From contig CAWBBL010000020.1 of NCBI GenBank assembly GCA_963786985.1, positions 124,001 through 188,000 of the forward strand: 64,000 nt of DNA, given 5' to 3'. Below are positions 43,437 through 52,251 of this stretch, piece after piece. Source of the stretch: Desertimonas sp963786985 (GTDB taxonomy: Bacteria; Actinomycetota; Acidimicrobiia; Acidimicrobiales; Ilumatobacteraceae). The translations under genes and the position numbers were made by a program. A model generated the notes under the pieces. It searched no databases and was not told the origin of the DNA. It saw only the letters and a program-made list of their open reading frames with translations. Position 1 is the stretch's first letter. Each line of letters starts with the position of its first letter.

Positions 43437-44654
43437 TCACGTGTCGGAGACCATCGGCCCCCAGTTCTCGGCGAGAAGTGCCTGGGCGGCAGCGATCTGG
43501 TCGGCCGTCGGGAACGCGACCTGCTCGATCAACTCGGGCGCGGGGAGGGCGGCGAGCATGTCCTCGGTGATCGTGCCGTTCTCGACGAGCGTCGCGTAGC
43601 GAGCCGGGATCGCGCCGCCTTCGAGGTAGCCGAGGGCACCCTCGTCGGACAGGATGTGCTCGATCCACAGGCGTCCGGCGTTGGGGTGGGGACTGTCGGC
43701 GACCACGCCTTGGGCGTAGTACGAGCCGTACACGCCGTCAGTCGGCACGGCCGAGCTCCACTCGAAGCCGGCCTCGGCGATGGCGGCGAGCCGGCCCGGC
43801 CAGTTGTACGTCCAGTCGAGCACGATCGGGGTCTCACCAGACAGGATCGTGTTGTCGTCGGCGGGGATGAGGATCAGGATGCCCTGCTCCTTGAGATCGG
43901 CGAAGTACTCGATGCCGGGCATGATGTCGTCGAACGAGCCACCGTTGGCGAGGGCCGCAGCCCACACACCGGCGAACGCTGCGCCCGCCTCACGGGGGTC
44001 GCCGTTGAGGGCGACCTGACCGGCGTACTGCGGGTCGTTGAGATCGGCGAACGATGTCGGCGCGTCAGCCACCAACGTCGTGTTCGTACCGATCGACATG
44101 ATCCCGTAGTAGGCGGCGACCCAGTTGCCGTCGGGATCCTTCAACGCATCGGGGATCTCGTCCCACACGGTCGGCATGTACGGGTCCCAGATGCCCTCCT
44201 CGACGGCCTGCAGGGCAAACGGTGGACCGACGTCGATCGAGTCGGGCATCGTGTCCGAGCCGCGCTGGGTCTCGACGGCGGTCAGCTCCTCGGCGGAGCT
44301 GGCATCTGGTGTTTGCACCGGGTTGTCGACGCCGGGGTACTTGTCGCGGAACGACTGCAGGATCCCGCCGTAGTTCGCCCAGTTGTCGGGCAGGGCGATG
44401 AGGTTGACCTGGCCCTCCTCCTGGGCCGCTGCGTAGAGCGCGTCCAATTCGGCAGCGGCGTCGCCGCCCGCCGTGTCTGCGGGTGCCGCCGACCCGGCAG
44501 TCGCTTCTGCAGGTGCCGCCGACCCTTCCGCCGGTGTCGTCGAGTCGGGTGGAGTCGTCGCTGACGCGGTCGACGCGACGGCCACGAGGAGGGTGGCGGC
44601 CACGCCGAGAGCGCCGAGTCCGCGGCGACGGGCACGGATGCTGTGAGCTGTCAT
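43437..44654 (-). CDS. ABC transporter substrate-binding protein (AfuA/PotD-like)
   Basis: A 405-residue extracellular binding protein. A signal peptide covers about 1-33 (GALGVAATLLVAVASTASA), followed by a disordered Ala/Pro/Thr linker (about 34-68) and a two-lobe domain starting AAAQEEGQVNLIALPDNWANYGG. YYGIMSIGTNTTLV and IVLDWTYNWPGRL are in the binding lobes. The class includes ferric iron, spermidine, thiamine and aminoethylphosphonate carriers; the ligand cannot be set from sequence by eye. The ATG has TACGGT six bases upstream. Confidence 0.88.
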   Translation of the reverse strand: MTAHSIRARRRGLGALGVAATLLVAVASTASATTPPDSTTPAEGSAAPAEATAGSAAPADTAGGDAAAELDALYAAAQEEGQVNLIALPDNWANYGGILQSFRDKYPGVDNPVQTPDASSAEELTAVETQRGSDTMPDSIDVGPPFALQAVEEGIWDPYMPTVWDEIPDALKDPDGNWVAAYYGIMSIGTNTTLVADAPTSFADLNDPQYAGQVALNGDPREAGAAFAGVWAAALANGGSFDDIMPGIEYFADLKEQGILILIPADDNTILSGETPIVLDWTYNWPGRLAAIAEAGFEWSSAVPTDGVYGSYYAQGVVADSPHPNAGRLWIEHILSDEGALGYLEGGAIPARYATLVENGTITEDMLAALPAPELIEQVAFPTADQIAAAQALLAENWGPMVSDT

Positions 44655-44660
44655 GGACGG

Positions 44661-44666
44661 ACCGTA
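44661..44666 (-). promoter_or_regulatory. -10 box (TACGGT) of the second ABC operon
   Basis: TACGGT on the minus strand, six bases before ATG 44654. The remaining gap to the tRNA genes (44667-44808) holds a possible tRNA promoter but no clear boxes. Confidence 0.45.
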
Positions 44667-44808
44667 GCCGACGGCTGACCTGCACCTTCACCCGAACGGC
44701 GGCCGGTCGGCGAACCAGCGCCGAACGCCGTGTGAACAGCCAGCGGCTCGTGGAAGGACGATGGCTCGCTGGTAGTGTTCCGGTGCTCTCAACTGGAGGA
44801 GTCGATGG

Positions 44809-44881
44809 GCCCCCATCGTCTAGTGGCCTAGGACACCACCCTTTCAAGGTGGCGGCACGGGTTCGAATCCCGTTGGGGGTG
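44809..44881 (+). tRNA. tRNA-Glu (anticodon TTC)
   Basis: A 73-base cloverleaf. Acceptor GCCCCCA pairs with TGGGGGT (first pair G-T, as is common for this tRNA), the anticodon loop is CTTTCAA between CCACC and GGTGG stems, and the T arm has GGTTCGAATCC. CCA is not encoded. First of three tRNAs in the order Glu-Asp-Phe found in many Actinobacteria. Confidence 0.95.
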
Positions 44882-44897
44882 CACATAAACAACCACT

Positions 44898-44972
44898 GGT
44901 CCCGTGGTGAAGTCTGGAGTTCACGCCGGCCTGTCAAGCCGGAGGTCGCGGGTTCAAGTCCCGTCGGGACCG
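44898..44972 (+). tRNA. tRNA-Asp (anticodon GTC)
   Basis: Acceptor GGTCCCG pairs with CGGGACC; the anticodon loop CTGTCAA lies between CCGGC and GCCGG; the T arm has GGTTCAAGTCC; discriminator G as expected for Asp. CCA is not encoded. It is 16 bases after tRNA-Glu. Confidence 0.95.
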
Positions 44973-45015
44973 CAGCGCCACCGCTGTGCGAGAGCACAGC
45001 GCCGGCGCGCCGAAC

Positions 45016-45088
45016 GGTCGAGTAGCTCAGTCGGCAGAGCGTCCGCCTGAAAAGCGGAAGGTCCCCGGATCGACGCCGGGCTCGACCA
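45016..45088 (+). tRNA. tRNA-Phe (anticodon GAA)
   Basis: Acceptor GGTCGAG pairs with CTCGACC; the anticodon loop CTGAAAA lies between TCCGC and GCGGA; D arm TAGCTCAG. The T arm reads CCCCGGATCGACGCCGGG, with a GATCGAC loop instead of the usual GTTCGAA form, which is slightly odd. CCA is not encoded. Confidence 0.92.
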
Positions 45089-45277
45089 CGACCAAACGCC
45101 AGCTCAGCGCCGCTTCTCGGTCGCTTGCGCGAGGTCGGCACAAGCTTCATCCCGCGAAAGTCCGGCGCGTCTCGCGGCACGGCGGCCGGAAGACGCTCGG
45201 CCACGGCGGCACGAGCCAGCAGGTCGAGGCGGTCGGCGACATCCTCCAAGACGGGCCGTATCCCCGGAGGTGGTTGG

Positions 45278-45291
45278 GACGATGTAGTTGG
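45278..45291 (+). promoter_or_regulatory. Shared 14-base motif before the first Pro-rich gene
   Basis: GACGATGTAGTTGG ends two bases before the ATG at 45294. The same 14 bases end two bases before the GTG of the related gene at 46177. The gap 45089-45277 before it shows no other feature. Confidence 0.5.
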
Positions 45292-45293
45292 GT

Positions 45294-46037
45294 ATGGATC
45301 AACGCGATGTTGCAACTCGTATCCGCTTGCTGGTCGGAGGTCTTCACCTTCGTGTCGCAGTCGTCGGTGCGGCGGCATGTGTCGGAGCACTGACCCTTTC
45401 TGCCGCCGGGGTCACCGCGGCGAGCGCGGTCGGTGGCGACCCGGCAGTTGCCCGACAGCCCGCGCAAGTGGACGACTTTGCGTGCACGGGTCCGCCACCG
45501 TTTGCCGGTCAGGTTCCGGACGGGGAGACGAACGTGGAGCAAGCGGTGAACCGGCACGTCGAGGCGGTGGCGTTCGCCATCTGGCGCGCTGCCAACTGTC
45601 CGCTCGAGGACGGTGTTGCCGACGACGGGTGCACCGGACCTCCCGTGTTCGCCGGGACGCCGGCCGACCCGGCCGATCCCACTGCTGGCGATGTCCCGTC
45701 GCCGCGGGCCGATGAAGCGGCTGCCCACGCCGACGCTCGTTCGGGGTGCCAGGACACGACGACGACAGCGGTAGTGGCTGCAAGCGCGACGCCGGGGGTT
45801 CCCGGGAGCCTTCCGGCGGGACCGCCCGACAGCATTCCCGCTGGCCCACCTGCCAGCACCCCGGCCGGTCCGCCCGAGGGTGTTCCGGCAGGCCCGCCCG
45901 ATAGCACGCCGGTCGGCCCGCCCGAGGGTGTTCCGGCAGGCCCACCCGTCAGCACGCCGGCCGGCCCGCCCGCGAGCACCCCTGTCGGCCCACCCGCCGG
46001 ATTGCCCGGAGCGCCTGGAGACGCTGGCGACGGATGA
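45294..46037 (+). CDS. Exported Pro-rich protein with 8-residue tandem repeats
   Basis: A 247-residue protein of unknown function. A basic N-terminus and one hydrophobic helix (about 20-45, VAVVGAAACVGALTLSAAGV) suggest a signal peptide or anchor. The outer part holds CTGPPPFAG and CTGPPVFAGTP, an internal duplication around RAANCPLED, and ends in eight copies of an 8-residue unit of type PAGPPDST (DNA 45813-46004). It shares start-site sequence and the RAANCP core with the next gene, and both lie upstream of an ECF sigma gene. ATG 45294 is preferred to TTG 45288. Confidence 0.6.
   Translation: MDQRDVATRIRLLVGGLHLRVAVVGAAACVGALTLSAAGVTAASAVGGDPAVARQPAQVDDFACTGPPPFAGQVPDGETNVEQAVNRHVEAVAFAIWRAANCPLEDGVADDGCTGPPVFAGTPADPADPTAGDVPSPRADEAAAHADARSGCQDTTTTAVVAASATPGVPGSLPAGPPDSIPAGPPASTPAGPPEGVPAGPPDSTPVGPPEGVPAGPPVSTPAGPPASTPVGPPAGLPGAPGDAGDG
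45813..46004 (+). repeat. 24-base tandem repeat (8 units)
   Basis: Eight 24-base units encode P(A/V)GPPxxx blocks at the C-terminus of the Pro-rich protein. Unit length is a multiple of three, so gain or loss of units would keep the frame. Confidence 0.75.
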
Positions 46038-46160
46038 TCTCACCAGGACGACTCATCGGCGTCACCCTCGTACGCCGGTCGCACCCAGCGCGGTGGCCTC
46101 GGCGGACCCCCACGATGACCGTGCGCGATCTAGTGCTGGCGTCTCCCCGGGTTCAGGTGT

Positions 46161-46174
46161 GACGATGTAGTTGG
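46161..46174 (+). promoter_or_regulatory. Shared 14-base motif before the second Pro-rich gene
   Basis: GACGATGTAGTTGG, identical to 45278-45291 and at the same distance from the start codon. The gap 46038-46160 shows nothing else. Confidence 0.5.
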
Positions 46175-46176
46175 TT

Positions 46177-47128
46177 GTGAAGCACGACGACGTCATCGGC
46201 CGCCTTCGTTCGCTGTCGCGCCAGTCGGTTGACGACGGCGTGGCCAGCGCCCACCTGGATCGCGCTGCGGCGGCAGCGACGGCCAGGTCCGGCAGCCACC
46301 AGCGCGTTGCGCTGGTGGCTGCTGCGTGTCTGGCGGCCGTGGCACTCCCGGCCGCAGGAATCGTCCTCGCGCGAGCCGGTCACGGACCCGACCCAGCGCG
46401 CGACCAACCGGTGTTGCCGGGCATTGTGCTGTCGTGCCCCAGCGAGGCGCAGGTGGTCAGAGACGATCTGGTTGGCGACACGACGGCCGTCGGCGCGGCT
46501 GATCGCGCCGGCCGAATCGGATGAGCTCGTTCAGCGACGAGCCGCCAACTGCCCGCGATCCGAGGACGTCGTCGACACCACCACGCCTGCAGCCACCGAA
46601 TGCTTCGGTCCGCGCTCCGAAGCCGCGACAACGGCGCAGTCGGTTGGTACCAGGTCGAAGGTCGTGCCGTTACCGATACCCGACTGGCCGGCGACCCAGG
46701 CACCGTCGCACCGCGAATGTCGTACGGCGACCTCGAACACCCCGACGACGACAACCGGGACTTCGCCCACGAGCACGACGGTCGGGTTGCTTGCCCCCGC
46801 ATCAGCGGCCGACGCGGACAGGGCCCATGCGCCGACCGCGACACAATCGAGTCCACCTACGACGGTGACAAACCAGGCTCACAGCGGCGATGGATCCGCC
46901 GGCAATCCGCTGACGCCACCTGACGCTGAGGGCCCACCGCCAGGCGTGTCAAATTCGGCCGCAGACGTCGACCACCCCGCCAATGCGGGAGCGCCAGCAG
47001 ACGTCGACCCTCCTTCAGGTGTGCCGGGTCCGCCCGACAATGTGCCAGCGGCGCAGCCGGGACGAGCTCCGGCGGTGCCGGGTCCGCCTGACGGCGTGCC
47101 AGATCAGGCGGCAGGCGGCAATGACTGA
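46177..47128 (+). CDS. Membrane-anchored Pro/Thr-rich protein, frameshifted; possible anti-sigma partner
   Basis: Begins VKHDDVIGRLRSLSRQSVDDG, then a hydrophobic helix (VALVAAACLAAVALPAAGIVLA, about 44-65). The first frame stops at 46524; the continuation, DELVQRRAANCPRSEDVVDTTT, is in another frame, with the change between 46495 and 46520. The long outer part is Thr/Pro-rich and ends in PGPPDNVP and PGPPDGVPDQA units. The RAANCP match and start-site motif tie it to the preceding gene. It overlaps the ECF sigma start by eight bases, so a role in controlling that sigma factor is plausible. Confidence 0.6.
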
Positions 47129-47669
47129 GTTGACTGCGTTCGGCGGACTTGTTGAAGCGCGGGGCTGGCCCGTGGCCGAGCACATCGACACCACCGAGTG
47201 GTCGCCTGCGCTCGAGGAGAGCTATCGCACTTTCGCCCCGGCGCTACTCGGCTACTTCCGCTCGCATCGTGTCGACCAGGCCGAAGACCTCGTCGGCGAC
47301 GTGTTCGTCAGCGTCGCCCGCGATCTCCGCCGCTTTCACGGCGATCCCGATGACTTTCGTCGCTGGCTGTTCGCCATCGCCCACCGTCGCCGCGTCGACC
47401 ACGTTCGCCGCTGGCGCGTACGACGGCGCGTCGTCGCCGAGGATCCGCCCGAGCGCGCCTGCGTCGACGACCGTCGCGACCTCGACATCGACCTCGTTGC
47501 CGCGCTCGGCGAGCTCACCCCTCGTCAGCGTGAGGTGGTCATCTTGCGCTTCGTCGCCGACCTCCCGCTCGAGGACGTCGCGCGAATCATTGGTCGCCGA
47601 GTCGGTGCCGTGAAGGCGCTGCAGGCCCGGGCGCTCGACCGTCTCGCCCAACGCCTCGACAGGACCTGA
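47121..47669 (+). CDS. ECF-type RNA polymerase sigma factor
   Basis: A 182-residue sigma factor. Region 2 spans YRTFAPALLGYFRSHRVDQAEDLVGDVF and DDFRRWLFAIAHRRRVDHVRRW; region 4 has ALGELTPRQREVVILRFVADLPLEDVARIIGRRVGAVKALQARALDRL. A 30-residue N-terminal extension is present. It starts inside the upstream gene (eight-base overlap). The likely partners are the two membrane-anchored proteins encoded before it, an order opposite to the usual sigma then anti-sigma. Confidence 0.88.
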   Translation: MTELTAFGGLVEARGWPVAEHIDTTEWSPALEESYRTFAPALLGYFRSHRVDQAEDLVGDVFVSVARDLRRFHGDPDDFRRWLFAIAHRRRVDHVRRWRVRRRVVAEDPPERACVDDRRDLDIDLVAALGELTPRQREVVILRFVADLPLEDVARIIGRRVGAVKALQARALDRLAQRLDRT

Positions 47670-47774
47670 CGCTTCGCCACGTGAGCGTGTTGTAGCTCCT
47701 CGTAGGTGTGCCGGTGGCTGCGACGTGCGCAGGGAGGACCGCCCCCACTCGTGGCAGTCCCCAAGCCGCGAGTC

Positions 47775-50528
47775 TCAGACGGGCAGGCGGCGGCGGAAGC
47801 CGTCGATGGTCTCGCCCACGATCGTCGATTCGTCGCCGTCCAGCTCGCGACCGGACATCGCTGACCCGAGCGCGAGCCGGGTCGCTGCCGCGCCTTCGTC
47901 GTGGGCGACGATGACCAGCGCGCAGGCGGCGATCCATGGCCGTCGCCACCGGCGGTCGGGGTCGTCGATCAGGTCGCGCAGGATCTCCGGTGCGTCGAGC
48001 GACGGCAGGGCGAATTCGCGCTCGAGCAGCCGCAGCCGCTCGTGTGGGACCAGGGCCGGGTCGAGGATCGCCGCGGCAGCGCGATCGACTCCTGTCAGCG
48101 TCACGTCGATCCACTCCATCGCCAGCGCGTGCATCCGCATGTCGTGCTGCGCCAGTTGGAACGCGACCTTGGACATGTTGTCCGCGCCGTAGCGGATCGC
48201 CAGGCAGGCAATGATTCGCCGCCGCAGCAGGCTGAGCAGATCGCCGAGCGCCCGCGCCAGCATCTCGCTCCCGGGGGGACCGCCGAGCACCGACAGCGCC
48301 CTGAGCGCATGTGTCGCATCGCGGAGATCGCCGCGAATGACGTCGCTGACGCGCTCGTCGGTCGGTGCAGAGCCCCACGTGGCGAGCGCCTCGGCGATCG
48401 CCAGACCCACCTCACGGTCGTCGTGACCGATCCATCGGAGCAACGCAGACAACGTGTCGTCATCGCCGCGGATCCGGCACACCTTGACCAGTTGCTGCTG
48501 ACCGAAGCGGCTCAATCGGAGCGCTCCACTGAATCTCTGGTCGACGACGTCGAGCACGACCGGACCGCCAGTGGCGAGCGCTTCCACGGCAGCTGCCGAG
48601 GCTCGGCGGTCCTCGAGATGGGCGACGACGACGTCGAGGGTGGACGCGTCGGTCGGCCATCGAACGGCGCGCAGGGCGGCCTGGACGACGATCACGTCGG
48701 GGTCGGACAGCAGCGGGGGCAGCGCGTCTCGGTCGAGCCCGGTGGTCGGCCCACAGCAGCCGAGGACGCCCGCGGCGAGGATCCGATCCTGCGGATCCGT
48801 CGCACCCGACAGCTCGCGGACGTCGCTCGACAGCAGCCGCATGCACTCGACGTCGCCGAGGCGACCCAGCGCCGCTGCGGCGGCAAGCCGTACGTCGACG
48901 TGTGGGTCGCGCCAGAGCGCGAGCAGGGTCGCGACATCCGCAGGGTCCGGGTCCGGTCCGAGCGCACGGACGCTGGCGGCGCGGATCTCCGCACTCGGGT
49001 GGCCGAGTCCGTCCCGGGCGATCCGTGCCGCCGCCGTGGGGTCGAGCTCGCGCAGCCGGTCGAGGGCGTAGGACCGCACGCCGGCGCGCTGGTCCCCGGC
49101 GAGCGCTTCGAGTCGTACCTGCAACTCGGGGTGGCGAACGACGGCCAGGGTGGCGACGCCGAGGCGGATCTCGCGCTCGTCGTCGCTGCCGATGAGCCGG
49201 TCGATGGCCGCCAACGTGCTGACGTCGTCGACAGCCAGCTCGGATGGGTCGAGCCGGCGGTGACGGAGGTTGGCGATCAGGTTGCGACGGTACCCCCGAG
49301 ACAGGAGCACCGCGTTGACGATCCAGGCCACGAGCACCACGCACGTCAGGACGTGCAGGGTCGGACCATCGGTCCCGACCGTGTGCTGGACGATGATCAG
49401 GATCAGGCCGCTGACGCCGATCGCCAGCGGTACCGCCAGGCCCTCGACAGCGGCTTGCGCGGCCAGCCGCTCGCGCACGGACACTGCCTGATAGGCGGCG
49501 CCCAACGACGTTCGCGACGTCCCGTCGGCCAGCGTCAGGTCGCTGACCCTGGCGCCCACGACGAGCAGGAACACGAACGTCGACGCCGATCCGAGCGCCG
49601 CTCCCGCGGCGATCGTTGCCAGGACGATCACGAGCACGACGACCGCGTTCAAGAGCAGTCCGACACGGACGCCGAAGCGACGCAGCACCCACCCGGCGAC
49701 GAGGAGGAGGAACACGATGTCCGCTCCGTAGGCGATGGCGGTGAACCGGCTGATGAACGCCGCCAGAGCGTCGGTGGACTGATAGCGCTCGGCCGCGCGG
49801 TCGTAGACGAGGAAGTCCAGCCACTGGCTCTCGGTGGCCGAAAGCATCTGGAACAGGGCAATCAGGGCCACGTATCGGTTGTTCAACAACGACCGCAGGT
49901 TGGGCCGGACCTCGTCGTGCAGCTCGTCGTCGTGGACCACCAACAGTTCGGGGAAGCTCCGCTGGGTCGACCAGACGATCAACGCCAGGCCGGCGGCGAC
50001 CGCGGCGGCCAGGGCGACGAGGCTGTCGGTCTGCCCGACCACCGCCAGGATCATCGGCGTGACGGTTGCCGCCGTGAGGAAGCCGATGGCAAACCCGCCG
50101 ATCACGCGGCCGTAGAGCGCCTTCAGGGCGCGGACATCGAGGAGCGTCCCGGCCTGCCCCACGATGAACATGAACCCGACCGGGACGACGATCGGCAGCA
50201 GCACGAGCAAGAGCACACTGACCCACGGTCCGGAGGCCCGCAGCGCGACGAAGGAGCATGCGAGGGCGATGGCGAGGGCGATCAGGACGCGCATCGCCAC
50301 GGACACGACGGCTCGGTTGCGGAATGCCGCAGTCAGTCCGATGCTGGCGAGCGCACCCGCGCCGGCGGCGGCGACATACGTCCACGGCAGCGGTCCTGAT
50401 CCGTACGCTTCGAGGAAGATCGCGTTCGCCGGGATCGTGATCCACGCCACCAACGAGCCGAGGGCGAAGGCCTGGGCGCCGAGCGCGACGACGTGCCGGA
50501 GCACCGACGCCTGCCCGCCGTTGCTCAA
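47775..50528 (-). CDS. MFS/NTT-like membrane transporter with C-terminal HEAT repeats
   Basis: A 917-residue protein. Residues about 15-420 hold some twelve membrane helices with the look of ATP/ADP translocase-type (NTT) major facilitator proteins; the rest, about 430-910, is soluble and alpha-helical with HEAT-type repeats such as LGHPSAEIRAASVRALGPDPDPADVATLL and RDPHVDVRLAAAAALGRLGDVE. The stop-start overlap (four bases) with the upstream cNMP-binding gene suggests one functional unit, since related proteins carry a cNMP domain in the same chain. The substrate is unknown. The gene is intact despite its length. Confidence 0.8.
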   Translation of the reverse strand: MSNGGQASVLRHVVALGAQAFALGSLVAWITIPANAIFLEAYGSGPLPWTYVAAAGAGALASIGLTAAFRNRAVVSVAMRVLIALAIALACSFVALRASGPWVSVLLLVLLPIVVPVGFMFIVGQAGTLLDVRALKALYGRVIGGFAIGFLTAATVTPMILAVVGQTDSLVALAAAVAAGLALIVWSTQRSFPELLVVHDDELHDEVRPNLRSLLNNRYVALIALFQMLSATESQWLDFLVYDRAAERYQSTDALAAFISRFTAIAYGADIVFLLLVAGWVLRRFGVRVGLLLNAVVVLVIVLATIAAGAALGSASTFVFLLVVGARVSDLTLADGTSRTSLGAAYQAVSVRERLAAQAAVEGLAVPLAIGVSGLILIIVQHTVGTDGPTLHVLTCVVLVAWIVNAVLLSRGYRRNLIANLRHRRLDPSELAVDDVSTLAAIDRLIGSDDEREIRLGVATLAVVRHPELQVRLEALAGDQRAGVRSYALDRLRELDPTAAARIARDGLGHPSAEIRAASVRALGPDPDPADVATLLALWRDPHVDVRLAAAAALGRLGDVECMRLLSSDVRELSGATDPQDRILAAGVLGCCGPTTGLDRDALPPLLSDPDVIVVQAALRAVRWPTDASTLDVVVAHLEDRRASAAAVEALATGGPVVLDVVDQRFSGALRLSRFGQQQLVKVCRIRGDDDTLSALLRWIGHDDREVGLAIAEALATWGSAPTDERVSDVIRGDLRDATHALRALSVLGGPPGSEMLARALGDLLSLLRRRIIACLAIRYGADNMSKVAFQLAQHDMRMHALAMEWIDVTLTGVDRAAAAILDPALVPHERLRLLEREFALPSLDAPEILRDLIDDPDRRWRRPWIAACALVIVAHDEGAAATRLALGSAMSGRELDGDESTIVGETIDGFRRRLPV

Positions 50529-51046
50529 CCCCGTCCGTCCGTCGGTCCGGCGCGGTCGACGATGGGAAGAGACTGGAGCATCCGCGCCAGCGCCGACATG
50601 ACGGCTCGGGCGATCTCGGGATGGTCCTCGAGGAGCTCGTCGAAGGGTTCGCTCCGGAGGCGCAGCAGCAGGGTGGGCTCGACCGCGGTCACCGACGCCG
50701 ACCGTGGTGCCGGAGCGAGCACGGCCAGTTCGCCGACCACTTCACCCGGACCCGTCTCGCACAACGTGTGACTGCCGACGTGCACACGCACGACTCCGTC
50801 GGCGATCACGAACAGCCAGTTCTCAACGGCCCCCTGCTCGATGACGGTGACACCGGCGTCGACGCGCACCTCCTCGAGCAGTCGGGCGACCGGCACGAGT
50901 TGGTGGCCGGGAACGTCGGCGAAGAGCGCGACCTTGTGCAAGATGGCGACGCGCTCGATCGTCAGTAGCTCGGCGGACGGGACGGACGTCGCGGCGAGGT
51001 GGCTGGGTGGTCGCGTGGACGACCTCGGGATCTGCTGACGGCACAA
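50525..51046 (-). CDS. Cyclic-nucleotide-binding domain protein
   Basis: A protein of up to 173 residues that is mainly one cNMP-binding fold: ILHKVALFADVPGHQL, then EVRVDAGVTVIEQGAVENWLFVIADGVVRVHV, and a PBC-like GEVVGELAVLAPAPRSASVTAVEPTLLLRL. No helix-turn-helix follows, so it is not a Crp-like regulator; a sensor for the adjoining transporter is more likely. The start is uncertain: the first 28 residues do not look conserved and no -10 box is seen. Confidence 0.8.
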   Translation of the reverse strand: MCRQQIPRSSTRPPSHLAATSVPSAELLTIERVAILHKVALFADVPGHQLVPVARLLEEVRVDAGVTVIEQGAVENWLFVIADGVVRVHVGSHTLCETGPGEVVGELAVLAPAPRSASVTAVEPTLLLRLRSEPFDELLEDHPEIARAVMSALARMLQSLPIVDRAGPTDGRG

Positions 51047-51220
51047 CCTGTTCGAGCTTCACCGCCGCCGACCCCCCGTCCACCGGACGAGTCTGCGCTG
51101 CGCAGCGACACCGAGCATTCCGGCGTTGTTACGGACGTGTGAATTCGACGCTCGGCACGGCCAGTGCTTCGTCGCCGGCTCGAGCCGCTGGTGGCGCGAA
51201 TTCCGTCGCGCAGCGGTGCG

Positions 51221-52177
51221 TCAGGACCTGGGGCGTGTCTCGGCCCCGTGCTCCCACCAGCCGAGGACCCGCAGGGCGCGCAGGGTGTTCCAGCGACTCG
51301 GCGCACCGACGGGTTCCTCGATGTCGAAGTAGACGCGACCAGGATGGATGCCGTCGAGTAGCCACCGGCCGTCTGGCTGCCGCTTGGACCGCACGACATC
51401 GACGGCCTCGGCCATCCGGGGATCGGGGTCGGCACCCGCGCCGCGGAAGTAGTCGAGGGCGCGCAGCACGTCGTAGTGCCAGTAGTAGGGAAACGCGAAG
51501 TCGAGATACGCCGGATCGACGACCTCGCCCGTGCTCTTGCGACGGAACAGGCCGCGTTCGAGCAGGTACTGCTCTCCGCTCTGGCGGGCTTCACGCACCG
51601 TGGCCGAACCGCCGTTGGCCCGTTCGAACGCCAGCAGCCCGTCGAGCACGTCGATCGTCGAGTCGAACGAGGAGCGCACCGAACCGTTCTCGGCCTCGCA
51701 GTTCCAGCCGCCGTCGGCGAGTTGCTCGCCGAGGATCCGTTCGACGATCGCGGCGACGTCCACCCCGAAGTAGGCGCCGGCCTCGATCGTCCGTCCGTTG
51801 ATGCACGGCTCGACCTCGCCGTCGAAGTACCGCTGACCGGCGTGCTCCCAGCGTCCGTGCTCGGTGATCCGCGGGATCGCCCGGCGAGCCGCCTCAGATG
51901 CTGGATCGAGCCCGAGGAGCTGCAGGGTTTGCAGGGTGTGCATCGTCGCCGTCCACGGTTGTCCGGGTTCGCCGCCGCGGTAGTCCGCCGGAAAGCAGGC
52001 ACCACCGTCCCACAACCCGTCGGCGCCCTCCTCGGCCAGCAGGCGGGCGCCCCACCCCTCGTGCTCCACACGCGTTCGTTCGGCGGCGACCTCCTCGGGC
52101 GAGGCGTCGGTGAGATCGCGCAACACCTGCCAGCGGATGGCGGGGTCGCCCTCGAGCAACCATTCGACCACGCTCAT
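51221..52177 (-). CDS. Terpene-cyclase/prenyltransferase-like (alpha/alpha barrel) protein
   Basis: A 318-residue protein with repeated helical units of the squalene-cyclase/prenyltransferase type: GLWDGGACFPADY, TATMHTLQTLQLLGLD, QLADGGWNCEAENGSVRSSFDSTIDVLDGLLAFERANGG and QPDGRWLLDGIH. The QxDGxW-like units are visible, but the DXDD cyclase acid motif is not, so a catalytic role is unproven. The ATG has TACGGT six bases upstream. It lies 74 bases downstream of the cupredoxin gene. The gap 51047-51220 after it shows no feature. Confidence 0.7.
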   Translation of the reverse strand: MSVVEWLLEGDPAIRWQVLRDLTDASPEEVAAERTRVEHEGWGARLLAEEGADGLWDGGACFPADYRGGEPGQPWTATMHTLQTLQLLGLDPASEAARRAIPRITEHGRWEHAGQRYFDGEVEPCINGRTIEAGAYFGVDVAAIVERILGEQLADGGWNCEAENGSVRSSFDSTIDVLDGLLAFERANGGSATVREARQSGEQYLLERGLFRRKSTGEVVDPAYLDFAFPYYWHYDVLRALDYFRGAGADPDPRMAEAVDVVRSKRQPDGRWLLDGIHPGRVYFDIEEPVGAPSRWNTLRALRVLGWWEHGAETRPRS

Positions 52178-52183
52178 GGCCGC

Positions 52184-52189
52184 ACCGTA
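52184..52189 (-). promoter_or_regulatory. -10 box (TACGGT) of the 52177 gene
   Basis: TACGGT on the minus strand, six bases before ATG 52177; leaderless spacing. Confidence 0.4.
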
Positions 52190-52251
52190 GCCCGCGCCGC
52201 CGCTGCACCATTCCTGGCCGCGGCGGCGCGGATCGCCAACGAGCGTCGAGA

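Noticed and set aside
45089..45277. A remnant protein gene on the minus strand after the tRNAs
   Set aside because: An open frame exists but its translation is not recognisable and it runs through the tRNA genes; high GC is enough to explain it.
44809..45293. tRNA cluster as an integration site for a mobile island
   Set aside because: No integrase, no duplicated tRNA 3' end in the following genes and no change in composition is seen; the Glu-Asp-Phe order is an ordinary chromosomal cluster.
45813..46004. Possible CRISPR array
   Set aside because: The repeats are contiguous 24-base coding units without spacers; no other direct-repeat/spacer pattern or cas gene is present in the window.
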